A stretch of DNA of 47,747 nt from an uncultured Flavobacteriaceae bacterium (GCA_937136755.1 CAKZOR010000127.1:1-47747), one strand, 5' to 3'; positions 31,884 to 40,717 are shown, numbered from the stretch's first letter. The notes: generated by a model not told the origin, from the letters alone. Made by a program: numbers and translations.

Positions 31884-32905
31884 TTCTTGGGTTTATAAGA
31901 AGCTTCTTTCAACAGATCTATCGCAGAAACTTCGAGGAGTTTTAATAAATTTTTATCGTGTTTTTCGTAATAAGCTTTGGCCATTTGAAACCCTATAAAC
32001 TGTGCAATTCTAGGAGAAGATTCCCGGTCTAAGGCCAGCTGAAATTTAGAAAATGGCGCAGGAAACAAAAAGCGGTACTCCAAAGCAGTATCTGTACTAT
32101 AAAGGTATTCACGTTCTAAAAAGTAGCGCCAAACCTGTGCTTCATTTTCTACAGCCCATTGGTACTGCGCTTCAGTGTATTTCAGATGTTGGGCTGCAGT
32201 TGCATGGGGCCAAACCAGGGTTTGTAAGAATACTTTTTTGCCCTCATAAACCATTTTATCTAAGAAATACCCGTTACTGCCCTGCGTCACAAAAGGGGCC
32301 ACTAAGGCTGCAGAGAAATCAGTGAGAATGTATTTGGCGTCTAAATCTTGTTTTATGTAATTTGGAAATGATTTGTAGTACTCGTGATCCGGCCCCAAAT
32401 AATGGTCTAGTGCAATGAGCCACATGCTGTCTGTGACCACTACCCTATTTTGAATATCTAAGCCAGAGGTCAATGTACTCAAGGTATAGACTTTAGGCAA
32501 GTACAAGGCCTCATTGGACCCAGTCTTTAAGGAATTAAACAGCAGCTTAAAGTGTGCGTTCAAATGAGACAATTCACTGGTGGTCTCATTAAACGCACCA
32601 AAAACACGACTTATCTCTTTAGAAATTTGCTTTTCAACACTGTCTTTCAATTTGAATTCCCAAATACTATCGGGGGTTTGCTTTGGGAAAAAGAAAGGAT
32701 ACTCGTCCTTTAACCTCTTGAGATCAGACTCATTACTCGCTCCAAATTCAAGGTCAAATCGATGAATCGTTAAGACTTTTTCCAATGCCTTTACGTCACT
32801 TTCAAGCGCTTTGTCGTTACGGCAAGAAACTAAAAAAAAAGCACAGAAAAAACCCAGGATTACACCGTGGGAAAAAGAATTGGTCTTTTGCTTTAATATT
32901 CTCAA
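31880..32905 (-). CDS. gldB: GldB, gliding-motility lipoprotein
   Basis: 341 residues. No ATG lies ahead of the signal peptide, so TTG 32905 is the start. Lipobox 'CAFFLVSCRND'. 'VLTIHRFDLEFG', 'DEYPFFFPKQTPDSIW', 'SLKTGSNEALYLPKVYTL' and 'ALDHYLGPDHEYYKSFPNYIKQ' are typical of GldB. Required for gliding and for T9SS function in Flavobacterium; the exact role is unknown. The His/Asp-rich 'LDHYLG' stretch resembles zinc-type DUF2268 proteases, but the catalytic HExxH is not visible. Transcribed from the promoter at 32928 divergently to nadE. Confidence 0.92.
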   Translation of the reverse strand: MRILKQKTNSFSHGVILGFFCAFFLVSCRNDKALESDVKALEKVLTIHRFDLEFGASNESDLKRLKDEYPFFFPKQTPDSIWEFKLKDSVEKQISKEISRVFGAFNETTSELSHLNAHFKLLFNSLKTGSNEALYLPKVYTLSTLTSGLDIQNRVVVTDSMWLIALDHYLGPDHEYYKSFPNYIKQDLDAKYILTDFSAALVAPFVTQGSNGYFLDKMVYEGKKVFLQTLVWPHATAAQHLKYTEAQYQWAVENEAQVWRYFLEREYLYSTDTALEYRFLFPAPFSKFQLALDRESSPRIAQFIGFQMAKAYYEKHDKNLLKLLEVSAIDLLKEASYKPKK

Positions 32906-32927
32906 GGTAGGGCTTAATTTTATGGCT

Positions 32928-32935
32928 CAAAGTTA
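32928..32935 (-). promoter_or_regulatory. -7 box of the gldB-gldC promoter
   Basis: TAACTTTG on the minus strand, an exact TAnnTTTG match, 22 bases ahead of the TTG start. The -33 region has only T-rich sequence. It supports the TTG start at 32905. Confidence 0.45.
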
Positions 32936-32961
32936 GTCGTTTTAAAATAAATCCACGCTTT

Positions 32962-33750
32962 ATGCAGACAGAAAAAATCATTGATCACATTGTAAATTGG
33001 CTCAAAGAATACGCTCAAAAATCGGGTTCAAAAGGCTTTGTTATTGGGGTCTCTGGCGGAATTGATTCTGCAGTAACATCTACCCTTTGTGCCAAAACAG
33101 GACTGCCCCTGCTTTGCCTAAATATGCCTATTCACCAAGCAGAAAACCAACTAAACAGAGCTAGTAATCACGTGAACTGGTTGCAAAAAAATCATCTGAA
33201 TGTTTCTGTGGAATCCGTAGCACTAACCCCTGTTTTTGATAGCTTAGTAGCGGCATTTCCAGCCGTGAAAAACGAAGAAGAGCGTTTTATGAGTCTCGCC
33301 AACACCAGAGCAAGGCTTAGAATGACTAGCCTGTATTACTTTGCCGCGCTTCACGGATATTTGGTTGCTGGTACAGGAAACAAAGTAGAAGATTTTGGCG
33401 TAGGATTCTATACCAAATACGGAGATGGAGGAGTAGACTTAAGCCCCATTGCAGATCTGCTAAAGACAGAAGTTTTTGCCCTTGGAAAAGCATTAGGGAT
33501 CAATGAGGAAATCTTAGAAGCGGCACCTACGGACGGACTTTGGGGAGACCACAGAACAGATGAGGACCAAATAGGCGCTAGCTACCCTGAATTAGAGTGG
33601 GCTATGAAAATGCAAGACCTAGGAAAAAAATTAGCCCACTTCTCTGGACGTGAAGCTACCGTCTATGAAATTTATACCAGGCTTAACCGCAACAATCAGC
33701 ACAAAATGAACCCTATCCCAGTTTGTGAAATTCCGAAAGAACTTCTTTAA
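32962..33750 (+). CDS. nadE: NadE, NH3-dependent NAD+ synthetase
   Basis: 262 residues, ATG at 32962. Adenylates and amidates nicotinate-adenine dinucleotide to NAD+. ATP-pyrophosphatase loop 'VSGGIDSAVT' at about 30-39, 'GTGNKVEDFGVGFYTKYGDGGVDLSPIADL' and 'EAAPTDGLW' are family motifs. There is no nitrilase/glutaminase domain, so it depends on free ammonia. Divergent from gldB. Confidence 0.95.
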   Translation: MQTEKIIDHIVNWLKEYAQKSGSKGFVIGVSGGIDSAVTSTLCAKTGLPLLCLNMPIHQAENQLNRASNHVNWLQKNHLNVSVESVALTPVFDSLVAAFPAVKNEEERFMSLANTRARLRMTSLYYFAALHGYLVAGTGNKVEDFGVGFYTKYGDGGVDLSPIADLLKTEVFALGKALGINEEILEAAPTDGLWGDHRTDEDQIGASYPELEWAMKMQDLGKKLAHFSGREATVYEIYTRLNRNNQHKMNPIPVCEIPKELL

Positions 33751-33916
33751 AATCATCTAAATAAGCGCCAAACCGTAAATAGACAATAGGTTTTTAGCAT
33801 ATCTTCAGTATAAGAAATCAAATAATTTGTAGGAATTTACCTATAGTGCATGATTTTTTGTACATTTATTTTTTAATTCATTTTTCAAGAATCCCAAATC
33901 TTTAGAAAAATAAACC

Positions 33917-34546
33917 ATGACAAATATACTTATTGCAGACGCGCATCCTATCTTGAGAATGGGACTGAGTATGGTGTTGAATAGTGCAGAAGAATTTTAC
34001 TTACAAGATGCTGTTGCTTCTACCAGCCAACTTTTTAGCGCTATTGAAAAGCAAATTCCCCATATTGTTATATTGGAAATGGATATCCCTGAAATCAATG
34101 GAATTGCCACAATTAGAAGGCTTAAGAAAATAAACAGCAATATTAAAGTACTTATTTTTAGTAGTCAGCCAGAGTCTGTATACGCACTTAGTGCAGTTAG
34201 AGCTGGCGCCTACGGCTACCTTCCCAAAACAGCCAGAATAGATCAGATACTCACAGCGCTCACTCAAATTAGCCAAGGAAAAATTTACCTCACTAATACA
34301 CTCACGGAGCAACTCAAAAAAGAGAAGTCAGGTGAAGAAGAAAAATCTATTTTCAGAAAATTATCGTCTCGTGAAATTGAGGTGCTAAAATTATTGGCCT
34401 CAGGAAAGAAAAATAAAGAGGTGGCAAATGGCTTAGACATTAATGAAAAAACAGTGAGTACTTACAAGGCCAGACTTATGAAGAAATTAAATGTCACTAA
34501 TATAGTAGACATGCTTCAGCAAGCTAAAGCGCTAGAACTTTATTAG
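33917..34546 (+). CDS. NarL/FixJ-type response regulator with Glu at the phospho-acceptor site
   Basis: 209 residues, ATG at 33917. N-terminal receiver domain (1-125) and C-terminal LuxR-type helix-turn-helix (149-209: 'LSSREIEVLKLLASGKKNKE', 'INEKTVSTYKARLMKKL'). In the receiver, the residue aligned with the phospho-accepting Asp is Glu54 ('IVILEMDIPEING'). The acidic pair has become Asp8-Ala9 ('LIADAHPI'), while Ser82 and Lys104 ('GYLPKTA') remain. It is therefore unlikely to be switched by ordinary phosphotransfer and may be constitutively active or regulated otherwise. No histidine kinase gene is nearby. I recall close homologues near dnaG in other Flavobacteriaceae. Targets unknown. Confidence 0.88.
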   Translation: MTNILIADAHPILRMGLSMVLNSAEEFYLQDAVASTSQLFSAIEKQIPHIVILEMDIPEINGIATIRRLKKINSNIKVLIFSSQPESVYALSAVRAGAYGYLPKTARIDQILTALTQISQGKIYLTNTLTEQLKKEKSGEEEKSIFRKLSSREIEVLKLLASGKKNKEVANGLDINEKTVSTYKARLMKKLNVTNIVDMLQQAKALELY

Positions 34547-34634
34547 CAACACACAAGCCTTTCAAGCTTAAAAAGCGATCCTAATAAAGTATTGAAAGAC
34601 AAAACCCTATTTAAGCCCTAAGAGTATACCCTCA

Positions 34635-36623
34635 TTAAGAGAGCACCCTGTTTAATTTTTTATTCAATAAGGTATACAGCTGCAAATAAGACACCAACTC
34701 CTCTTTTACTTCACGATGGTCTTTTTCTATATCTCTAGTCGTCTCCTGCATAACCCCCATACGCTTTTTAATCAAGAAACACCTTAGGCTTAAAATGGTC
34801 TCCGTCACCAATTGAGACACTCCCAAAGCCTTGTTTTTTGGAAAAATATCTTTCTTCTCCCACTGTCCAAGTGAATACTTTTCCTCCTCCATTAATATAG
34901 ACGATATGGCTGCTGAAAGTTCTTCTGACTGGTTTCTGATAAAAACCGTTAGGTCAAAATTTTCTGACTGATTAAAAGATTCTATGAGTTTAAAATAAAT
35001 CCCTTTAAAATGGTCCTGTGTGAGTTCAATCTCATCTTCTTGCAGGTCTAAATAGACCTTTTCAAAAACTTTTTGTTCCACTTTTTTAGGGGTCAAAACC
35101 AATTCTCCAGCCTCGTTAGAGGCTAAAATCAAGTCCTCAAAAGTGGCTTTATGATTTCCATAAAGCAGTAAAATTTCAATGATTTTCTTCTCCAGTATCC
35201 ACTGAACATTTAGCTTTTCTACCTCAGGGGTTTCTGGCTTAACTACTTTAAAACGCTCTTCTGCTGCAGCCCCATTTTTTTGCGCTACACCCTTAGCATT
35301 CGCTTCTTTTTTAGAGACTTGCGCCAAGGTATTATAAAGTACCTGCTCCGAAATATCCATAATTTGGGCACAAGACTGCAAATAGACTTCCCGCTGAATA
35401 GCATCTGGAATTTTAGCAATACTCCCTACAATATCTCGAATGGTTTCTGCTCTTTTTACGGGGTCGTTGGCCGCTTCTTTAACCAAGATAGAAGCCTTAA
35501 ACTGTATAAAATCCTGAGATTCCCTCTCCAAATACGCACTAAGCACCTCTAAGGAGTGCTTTTTAGAAAAGCTATCCGGATCTTCTCCTTCAGGGAAAGT
35601 ACAAATTTTCACATTCATTCCCTGCTCTAAAATAAGATCAATTCCCCTAATAGAAGCCCTGAGACCAGCAGCGTCCCCGTCAAAGAGCACCGTAATATTT
35701 TTAGTCAGACGGCTCAATAGCCTAATTTGATCAGATGTCAATGCCGTACCACTGGAAGACACCACATTGTGAATCCCGGACTGATGCATTTGAATCACAT
35801 CCGTATAACCTTCTACCAAGTAGCAATTGTCCTGCTTCGCAATGGCTTGCTTAGCCATATATATCCCGTAGAGTACTTTACTTTTATTATAAATACCGCT
35901 CTCAGGAGAGTTCAAATATTTGGCCGCCTTTTTATCCTGCGTAAGGATTCTCCCGCCAAAACCAAGTACCCTGCCGCTCATAGAGTGAATAGGAAACATC
36001 ACCCTGCCTTTAAAACGATCAAAAGTCTTAGCGGTGGCTTGCTCATTGGTTGGTTTAACGATAGTCAGCCCTGTAGCCTCCAAGTACTTTAAGTCATACT
36101 TTTTATCAATAGCTGCCTTAGTAAATCCATCCCATTCATCCAAGCAATAACCCAGTCCAAATTTCTTTATGGTTTCATCTGTAAACCCGCGCTCTCTAAA
36201 GTAAGAAAGCCCTATTGCCTGGCCTGCGGCCGATGCCCAAAGGATCTCTGAAAAATACCGCGCTGCAAATTCAGACACCAAATACATACTCTCTCTTTCA
36301 TCCGCTGCCTCCTTTTGCTCGTCTGATTGAATGGTTTCTTCAATCTCAATTTGATATTTTTTGGCCAAGTAACGAATGGCTTCAGGATAAGTAAAGTGCT
36401 CGTGTTCCATGACAAAAGCCACCACATTACCTCCTTTTCCACTAGAAAAATCTTTCCAAATTTGTTTCACAGGAGAAACCATAAAACTCGGAGAGCGCTC
36501 ATCTGTAAACGGACTCAGCCCCTTAAAATTAGCGCCAGATTTTTTTAGCTGAACAAAATCTCCAATGACTTCTTCAATTCTAGCGGTTTCGTAAACTTTA
36601 TCTATGGTATTCTTTGAAATCAA
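34635..36623 (-). CDS. dnaG: DnaG primase lacking zinc-finger ligands
   Basis: 662 residues from TTG 36623 (no in-frame ATG at this position), giving 'MISKNTIDKVYETARIEEVI'. The N-terminal CHC2-like domain (about 1-100) keeps the fold pattern 'GLSPFTDERSPSFMV..VKQIWKDFSSGKGGN', but the four zinc ligands of E. coli DnaG align with Ser37, Thr40, Asp58 and Ser61. The catalytic core and TOPRIM follow: 'FKGRVMFPIHSMSGRVLGFGGR', 'YLVEGYTDVI' (Glu) and 'VLFDGDAAGLRA' (DxD). The C-terminal helicase-binding region is divergent. It makes RNA primers for replication. It is convergent with the response-regulator gene (88 bases between stops). Confidence 0.95.
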   Translation of the reverse strand: MISKNTIDKVYETARIEEVIGDFVQLKKSGANFKGLSPFTDERSPSFMVSPVKQIWKDFSSGKGGNVVAFVMEHEHFTYPEAIRYLAKKYQIEIEETIQSDEQKEAADERESMYLVSEFAARYFSEILWASAAGQAIGLSYFRERGFTDETIKKFGLGYCLDEWDGFTKAAIDKKYDLKYLEATGLTIVKPTNEQATAKTFDRFKGRVMFPIHSMSGRVLGFGGRILTQDKKAAKYLNSPESGIYNKSKVLYGIYMAKQAIAKQDNCYLVEGYTDVIQMHQSGIHNVVSSSGTALTSDQIRLLSRLTKNITVLFDGDAAGLRASIRGIDLILEQGMNVKICTFPEGEDPDSFSKKHSLEVLSAYLERESQDFIQFKASILVKEAANDPVKRAETIRDIVGSIAKIPDAIQREVYLQSCAQIMDISEQVLYNTLAQVSKKEANAKGVAQKNGAAAEERFKVVKPETPEVEKLNVQWILEKKIIEILLLYGNHKATFEDLILASNEAGELVLTPKKVEQKVFEKVYLDLQEDEIELTQDHFKGIYFKLIESFNQSENFDLTVFIRNQSEELSAAISSILMEEEKYSLGQWEKKDIFPKNKALGVSQLVTETILSLRCFLIKKRMGVMQETTRDIEKDHREVKEELVSYLQLYTLLNKKLNRVLS

Positions 36624-36688
36624 TTCAAATGCATTTAGTCCATAAAAGTAACAAATAAAGACCGCTTTAAAAAGGAATAAAAAAATGA

Positions 36689-37666
36689 CTATTTTTCTCG
36701 CTCTACCACGAACCGAACCATGGTAATTAAAGCGCTTTTATAGGCGGAATCTGGATAGTCCGCTAATATTTCAAGGGCTTGTTCTTTGTAGGCATTCATT
36801 TGCGTGGTCGCATAGGAGAGCCCTCCAAGTTCTTTGACAAGTGCTATAAGCTCTTGCACCCTCTTTCTATCTGTATGGTGGTTTTTGACCGTATTAATCA
36901 TCCACCTTTTTTGATCGGGATTCGCCTGCTGTAGCGCGTGAATTAATGGAAGGGTCATTTTTTGCTCTTTAATATCTATTCCTGTGGGTTTTCCAATAGA
37001 TTGGGTCCCATAATCGAACAAGTCATCTTTAATTTGAAAAGCCATACCTATAAGGCTTCCAAATTCCCGCATCTTTTCTACCTCAACAGATCCAGGGCTT
37101 ACAGAGGCTGCCCCCAATGCGCAGCAAGCAGCAATGAGTGTGGCCGTTTTTTGACGGATAATATGGTAATACACCTCTTCTGTAATATCTAACCTTCTAG
37201 CTTTTTCAATCTGTAACAATTCTCCTTCGCTCATTTCGCGAACAGCCACTGATATTATTTTTAAGAGATCAAAATCATCATTATCTATACACAATAACAA
37301 GCCTTTAGAGAGCAAATAATCTCCCACCAATACGGCAATTTTATTTTTCCAAAGAGCGTTAATGGAGAAAAAACCGCGGCGCTTGTCTGAACCATCTACC
37401 ACGTCGTCATGCACTAAAGTAGCCGTATGAATAAGCTCTATCACAGATGCGCCTCGATAGGTGCGCTCATGAACGCTACCGCCAGAAAGCATTTTTGCAG
37501 TTAAAAACACAAACATGGGCCGCATTTGCTTCCCTTTCCTATTGACTATATAATAAGTAATCCTGTTAAGCAGGGCTACCTTTGAACTCATAGACTGAAA
37601 GAACTTTTCTTCGAAAAGAATCATTTCTTCTTCAATAGGCGCTTTTATTTGGTCTGTGATTTTCAA
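36689..37666 (-). CDS. Trans-polyprenyl diphosphate synthase
   Basis: 325 residues from TTG 37666, which restores the usual 'MKITDQIKAPIEEEMILFEE' start. Two Asp-rich motifs: DDVVD ('LVHDDVVDGSDKRRG') and DDLFD ('IKDDLFDY'). 'RKGKQMRPMFVFLTAKML' is the typical isopentenyl-diphosphate site. Condenses isopentenyl units head-to-tail into the long side chain, in this lineage presumably that of menaquinone. Chain length cannot be read reliably. 65 bases separate it from dnaG, the next gene on the same strand. Confidence 0.93.
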   Translation of the reverse strand: MKITDQIKAPIEEEMILFEEKFFQSMSSKVALLNRITYYIVNRKGKQMRPMFVFLTAKMLSGGSVHERTYRGASVIELIHTATLVHDDVVDGSDKRRGFFSINALWKNKIAVLVGDYLLSKGLLLCIDNDDFDLLKIISVAVREMSEGELLQIEKARRLDITEEVYYHIIRQKTATLIAACCALGAASVSPGSVEVEKMREFGSLIGMAFQIKDDLFDYGTQSIGKPTGIDIKEQKMTLPLIHALQQANPDQKRWMINTVKNHHTDRKRVQELIALVKELGGLSYATTQMNAYKEQALEILADYPDSAYKSALITMVRFVVEREK

Positions 37667-37844
37667 AAAATAGGGTGTTATGAAGCGAATTAACGCTAAG
37701 TAAAATTAGGCAATTCAGAGGAAACAACCCGAATATAATAGCACTAATTAATACCCTCGCTAAAGCATCAAAAATCCCCTTCAAGAACATCAATAATTCG
37801 CATGAAAGGCAAACCGAGGTCTACAATTTTCCCAAACCGCTATT

Positions 37845-37872
37845 AAAAAAAATAGCCCGGCGGAGCCGGGCT
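37845..37872 (-). terminator. Intrinsic terminator of pdhA-pdhC
   Basis: AGCCCGGC (37854-37861) pairs perfectly with GCCGGGCT (37865-37872) around a three-base loop. In the minus-strand transcript the stem is followed by A and then eight T. It begins 26 bases past the pdhC stop. The strongest terminator in the window. Confidence 0.88.
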
Positions 37873-37897
37873 AAATAAATGGAATATTGAAGAAAAT

Positions 37898-39541
37898 CTA
37901 GGCCAACATTGTCACTGGATTTTCTAAAAAGGCTTGTAGTGTTTGTAAGAAGGCTGCAGCGGTAGCACCGTCCACAGTTCTATGGTCACAAGCCAAAGTA
38001 ACTTTCATTGTATTTCCAACCACTACAGCGCCACCCTTAACAACTGGCTTCTGAACAATTGCTCCTACAGATAAAATAGCAGAATTGGGTTGGTTAATTA
38101 TAGAGGTAAACTCCTGAATGCCAAACATTCCAAGGTTAGATACTGTAAAAGTACTTCCCTCCATTTCAGCAGGCGTTAACTTCTTATCCCTTGCTTTTCC
38201 AGCTAGGTCTTTTACTGCAGCGCCAATTTGTGACAAACTCTGCTGGTCTGCAAAACGGACCACAGGCACCACCAAACCATCTGGAACAGCAACCGCAACA
38301 CCCATGTGCACATGACTGTTAAAACGGGTAGTGTCTCCCTGCCAAGTCGTGTTAACTTGTGGGTGTTTTTTAAGTGCCATTGCAGACGCCTTTAAGACCA
38401 TATCATTAAAAGACACTTTAGTGTCTGGCAGGTTATTTATTTGAGCTCTGGACGCCATAGCATTGTCCATAGCTATTTCTACCGTTAAGTAATAATGAGG
38501 CGCTGAGAACTTAGACTCCCCTAAACGCTTAGCAATCACCTTACGCATTTGAGAGTTTTTAACCTCAGTAAAATGCTCTTCTCCGGCGACCAATACCGGC
38601 GCTTGAGTAGAGGCAGGTACAGCTGAAGTAGCTGAAGCTGCTTGAGCGGCTACAGGAGTAAAACGTTCTATATCTACTTTTACGATTCTACCTTGCTCTC
38701 CAGAACCTTTCACTTCTGACAACGAAATTCCTTTCTCTTTAGCTAATTTTTTTGCCAAAGGCGATGCGAAAATTCTTCCTGTCTGAACAGATGTATTTTC
38801 CGCAGCCACTGGAGCTTTTGGTGCTGGCGTAGCCACTGGCGTAAATGCTGCTTCATTTGCCGCTACGGGAGCAGATGCAACTGTTGTAGCAGCCGCAGGA
38901 GCAGATGCTGGGTTAAGTGCTGCTGAGATATCGGCCCCATTTGGGCCAATAATAGCTAATAAAGAATCTACTGGCGCAGCTTCTCCTTCTTGAATACCAA
39001 TATGTAAAAGTGTTCCAGTGTTAAAAGACTCAAATTCCATAGTGGCTTTGTCGGTCTCAATTTCTGCTAGAATATCTCCTTCTTCAATGACATCACCTAC
39101 TTTTTTAAGCCATGTAGCTACTGTTCCCTCTTCCATAGTATCTGAAAGTCTAGGCATATTAACCACAATAACTCCTTCTGGCAAAGTCGCAGCTGTTGCT
39201 GGAGCTGTTGTTGCAGCTGGAGCGGCTGCTTCGGCTACGCTGGCCTCAGAAGCCTCTTGTGCCGCTGGAGCACCACCAGACAATAAAGCGCTAATATCTT
39301 CTCCTTTTTCGCCTATAATGGCTAAAAGAGCGTCTACAGGTGCCGCATCTCCTTCTTGAATCCCTATATGAAGTAAAGTTCCTTCATTAAAAGATTCAAA
39401 TTCCATGGTCGCTTTGTCAGTTTCAATTTCTGCTAGAATATCTCCTTCAGAAATAACGTCTCCAACTTGTTTTAACCATTTTGCCACAGTACCTTCTTCC
39501 ATGGTATCACTCAGCCTGGGCATGTTTACTACTATTGCCAT
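37898..39541 (-). CDS. pdhC: PdhC, dihydrolipoyl acetyltransferase (E2) with two lipoyl domains
   Basis: 547 residues, ATG at 39541. Two almost identical lipoyl domains (about 3-78 and 125-200) carry the lipoylated Lys43 and Lys165 in 'EIETDKATMEFES'. Ala/Pro-rich linkers surround them. Then come a peripheral subunit-binding domain (about 257-293, 'FASPLAKKLAKEKGISLSEV') and the acyltransferase domain with 'CDHRTVDGA' near the end (catalytic His, Asp). Core of the pyruvate dehydrogenase complex. Starts six bases after the pdhA stop; ends at a strong terminator. E1-beta and E3 are encoded elsewhere. Confidence 0.95.
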   Translation of the reverse strand: MAIVVNMPRLSDTMEEGTVAKWLKQVGDVISEGDILAEIETDKATMEFESFNEGTLLHIGIQEGDAAPVDALLAIIGEKGEDISALLSGGAPAAQEASEASVAEAAAPAATTAPATAATLPEGVIVVNMPRLSDTMEEGTVATWLKKVGDVIEEGDILAEIETDKATMEFESFNTGTLLHIGIQEGEAAPVDSLLAIIGPNGADISAALNPASAPAAATTVASAPVAANEAAFTPVATPAPKAPVAAENTSVQTGRIFASPLAKKLAKEKGISLSEVKGSGEQGRIVKVDIERFTPVAAQAASATSAVPASTQAPVLVAGEEHFTEVKNSQMRKVIAKRLGESKFSAPHYYLTVEIAMDNAMASRAQINNLPDTKVSFNDMVLKASAMALKKHPQVNTTWQGDTTRFNSHVHMGVAVAVPDGLVVPVVRFADQQSLSQIGAAVKDLAGKARDKKLTPAEMEGSTFTVSNLGMFGIQEFTSIINQPNSAILSVGAIVQKPVVKGGAVVVGNTMKVTLACDHRTVDGATAAAFLQTLQAFLENPVTMLA

Positions 39542-39546
39542 ATCTC

Positions 39547-40542
39547 TTATTTATGTGGTAAAAATGGATAATCTTTTTGCTCGTACACCATGTCGTACAA
39601 TTGCTGTACTGGTGGGTAATCTGAAGCCTCTGCGAAGTCTTCACATTCTTTCACTAAATCTTTAACTCTCTTATCGATAGCTTTAATCTGAGCGTCAGTA
39701 GCGTATTTTTTCTTTTTAATCACATCGAGTACTTGAGTGATAGGGTCAATTTTCTTGTACTCCTCTACCTCATCTTTAGTCCTGTAATGCTGTGCGTCTG
39801 ACATGGAGTGACCTCTGTATCTATAAGTTTTCATTTCTAAAAACGTTGGTCCACCACCACTTCTGGCGCGTTCCACTGCCTTACTCACTTCTTCTGCTAC
39901 TTTGACAGGATCCATTCCATCTACAGGCCCACAGGGCATTTCGTAGCCAAGACCTAGTTTCCAAATATCTGTACTGTAAGAAGTTCTCGCAACAGAAGTA
40001 CCCATGGCGTAGCCGTTGTTTTCACAGATAAAAACTACTGGCAATTGCCACAACATAGCCAAGTTAAACGTCTCGTGAAGCGATCCTTGTCTCACTGCAC
40101 CATCTCCCATATAACAAAGTGTCACGCCATTTTGTTTAAAGTACTTGTCTGCAAATGCCAAACCAGCACCTAATGGAATTTGACCACCTACAATTCCGTG
40201 ACCACCATAAAAACGGTGCTCTTTAGAAAAAATGTGCATAGATCCACCCATACCTTTAGAGGTACCGGTTACTTTTCCATATAATTCAGCCATAACTTTT
40301 TTGGGATCTACTCCCATTCCAATAGGCTGAACGTGATTTCTGTAAGCAGTGATCATTTTATCACAAGTCAAATCCATTGCGTGCAATGAACCCGCTAGAA
40401 CGGCTTCTTGGCCATTGTAAAGGTGAAGGAACCCTCTTACTTTTTGCTGGATGTAAACGGCAGCTAATTTGTCCTCGAACTTTCTCCAGAACAACATGTC
40501 TTCATACCACTTAAGGTAAACCTCTTTAGTTACTTTTTTCAT
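39547..40542 (-). CDS. pdhA: PdhA, pyruvate dehydrogenase E1 alpha subunit
   Basis: 331 residues from ATG 40542, giving 'MKKVTKEVYLKWYEDML'; a 30-codon in-frame extension to 40632 covers the promoter and is not used. 'AYRNHVQPIGMGV', 'GMGGSMHIF', the thiamine-diphosphate motif 'GDGAVRQGSLHETFNLAML..PVVFICENNGYAMGT' and the phosphorylation-loop-like 'YRYRGHSMSD' are characteristic. Pairs with an E1-beta not in this window. First gene of pdhA-pdhC. Confidence 0.96.
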   Translation of the reverse strand: MKKVTKEVYLKWYEDMLFWRKFEDKLAAVYIQQKVRGFLHLYNGQEAVLAGSLHAMDLTCDKMITAYRNHVQPIGMGVDPKKVMAELYGKVTGTSKGMGGSMHIFSKEHRFYGGHGIVGGQIPLGAGLAFADKYFKQNGVTLCYMGDGAVRQGSLHETFNLAMLWQLPVVFICENNGYAMGTSVARTSYSTDIWKLGLGYEMPCGPVDGMDPVKVAEEVSKAVERARSGGGPTFLEMKTYRYRGHSMSDAQHYRTKDEVEEYKKIDPITQVLDVIKKKKYATDAQIKAIDKRVKDLVKECEDFAEASDYPPVQQLYDMVYEQKDYPFLPHK

Positions 40543-40578
40543 ATACTTATATTTATATGTATTCCGTTGGATGGAAAG

Positions 40579-40608
40579 CAAAAATACAGATAAAATGGCT
40601 TCTGCAAA
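40579..40608 (-). promoter_or_regulatory. Promoter of pdhA-pdhC
   Basis: Minus strand: -7 box TATTTTTG (40586-40579) and -33 box TTTG (40608-40605), 18 bases apart, both exact matches to the Bacteroidetes sigma-A consensus. Predicted start about 30 bases ahead of the ATG. The best promoter in the window. Confidence 0.6.
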
Positions 40609-40642
40609 AAAGATTGCTGAAAAAGATAGCACAAAAGCGACA

Positions 40643-40666
40643 TTAAAATACCGATCGGTATTTTAA
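40643..40666. promoter_or_regulatory. Perfect 24-bp palindrome upstream of pdhA
   Basis: A 24-base sequence whose two halves are exact reverse complements, with core AATACCGATCGGTATT. It lies 35 bases upstream of the pdhA -33 box and 52 bases past the cdd stop. Such sites are typical operators of dimeric regulators, TetR-family especially (ACCGATCGGT-like cores). It could instead act as a hairpin in the cdd transcript, but a perfect palindrome with no loop and a long T-run missing fits an operator better. Confidence 0.55.
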
Positions 40667-40717
40667 ACATTTTAAGTGATTGACGTTTAATTGATTAATT
40701 ACAAATTAAGCTCAAAT

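Noticed and set aside
34547-34634. Terminator between the response-regulator gene and dnaG
   Set aside because: Only four-base stems (AAGC/GCTT) without a T-run.
39018-39359. Plus-strand frame opposite the lipoyl domains of pdhC
   Set aside because: Low-complexity Ser/Ala/Ile protein generated by the complementary strand of a repetitive gene; no start signal.
40643-40666. Reading the 24-bp palindrome as an ordinary cdd terminator
   Set aside because: Perfect symmetry without a loop and no T-run on the downstream side; an operator is the better explanation, though not excluded.
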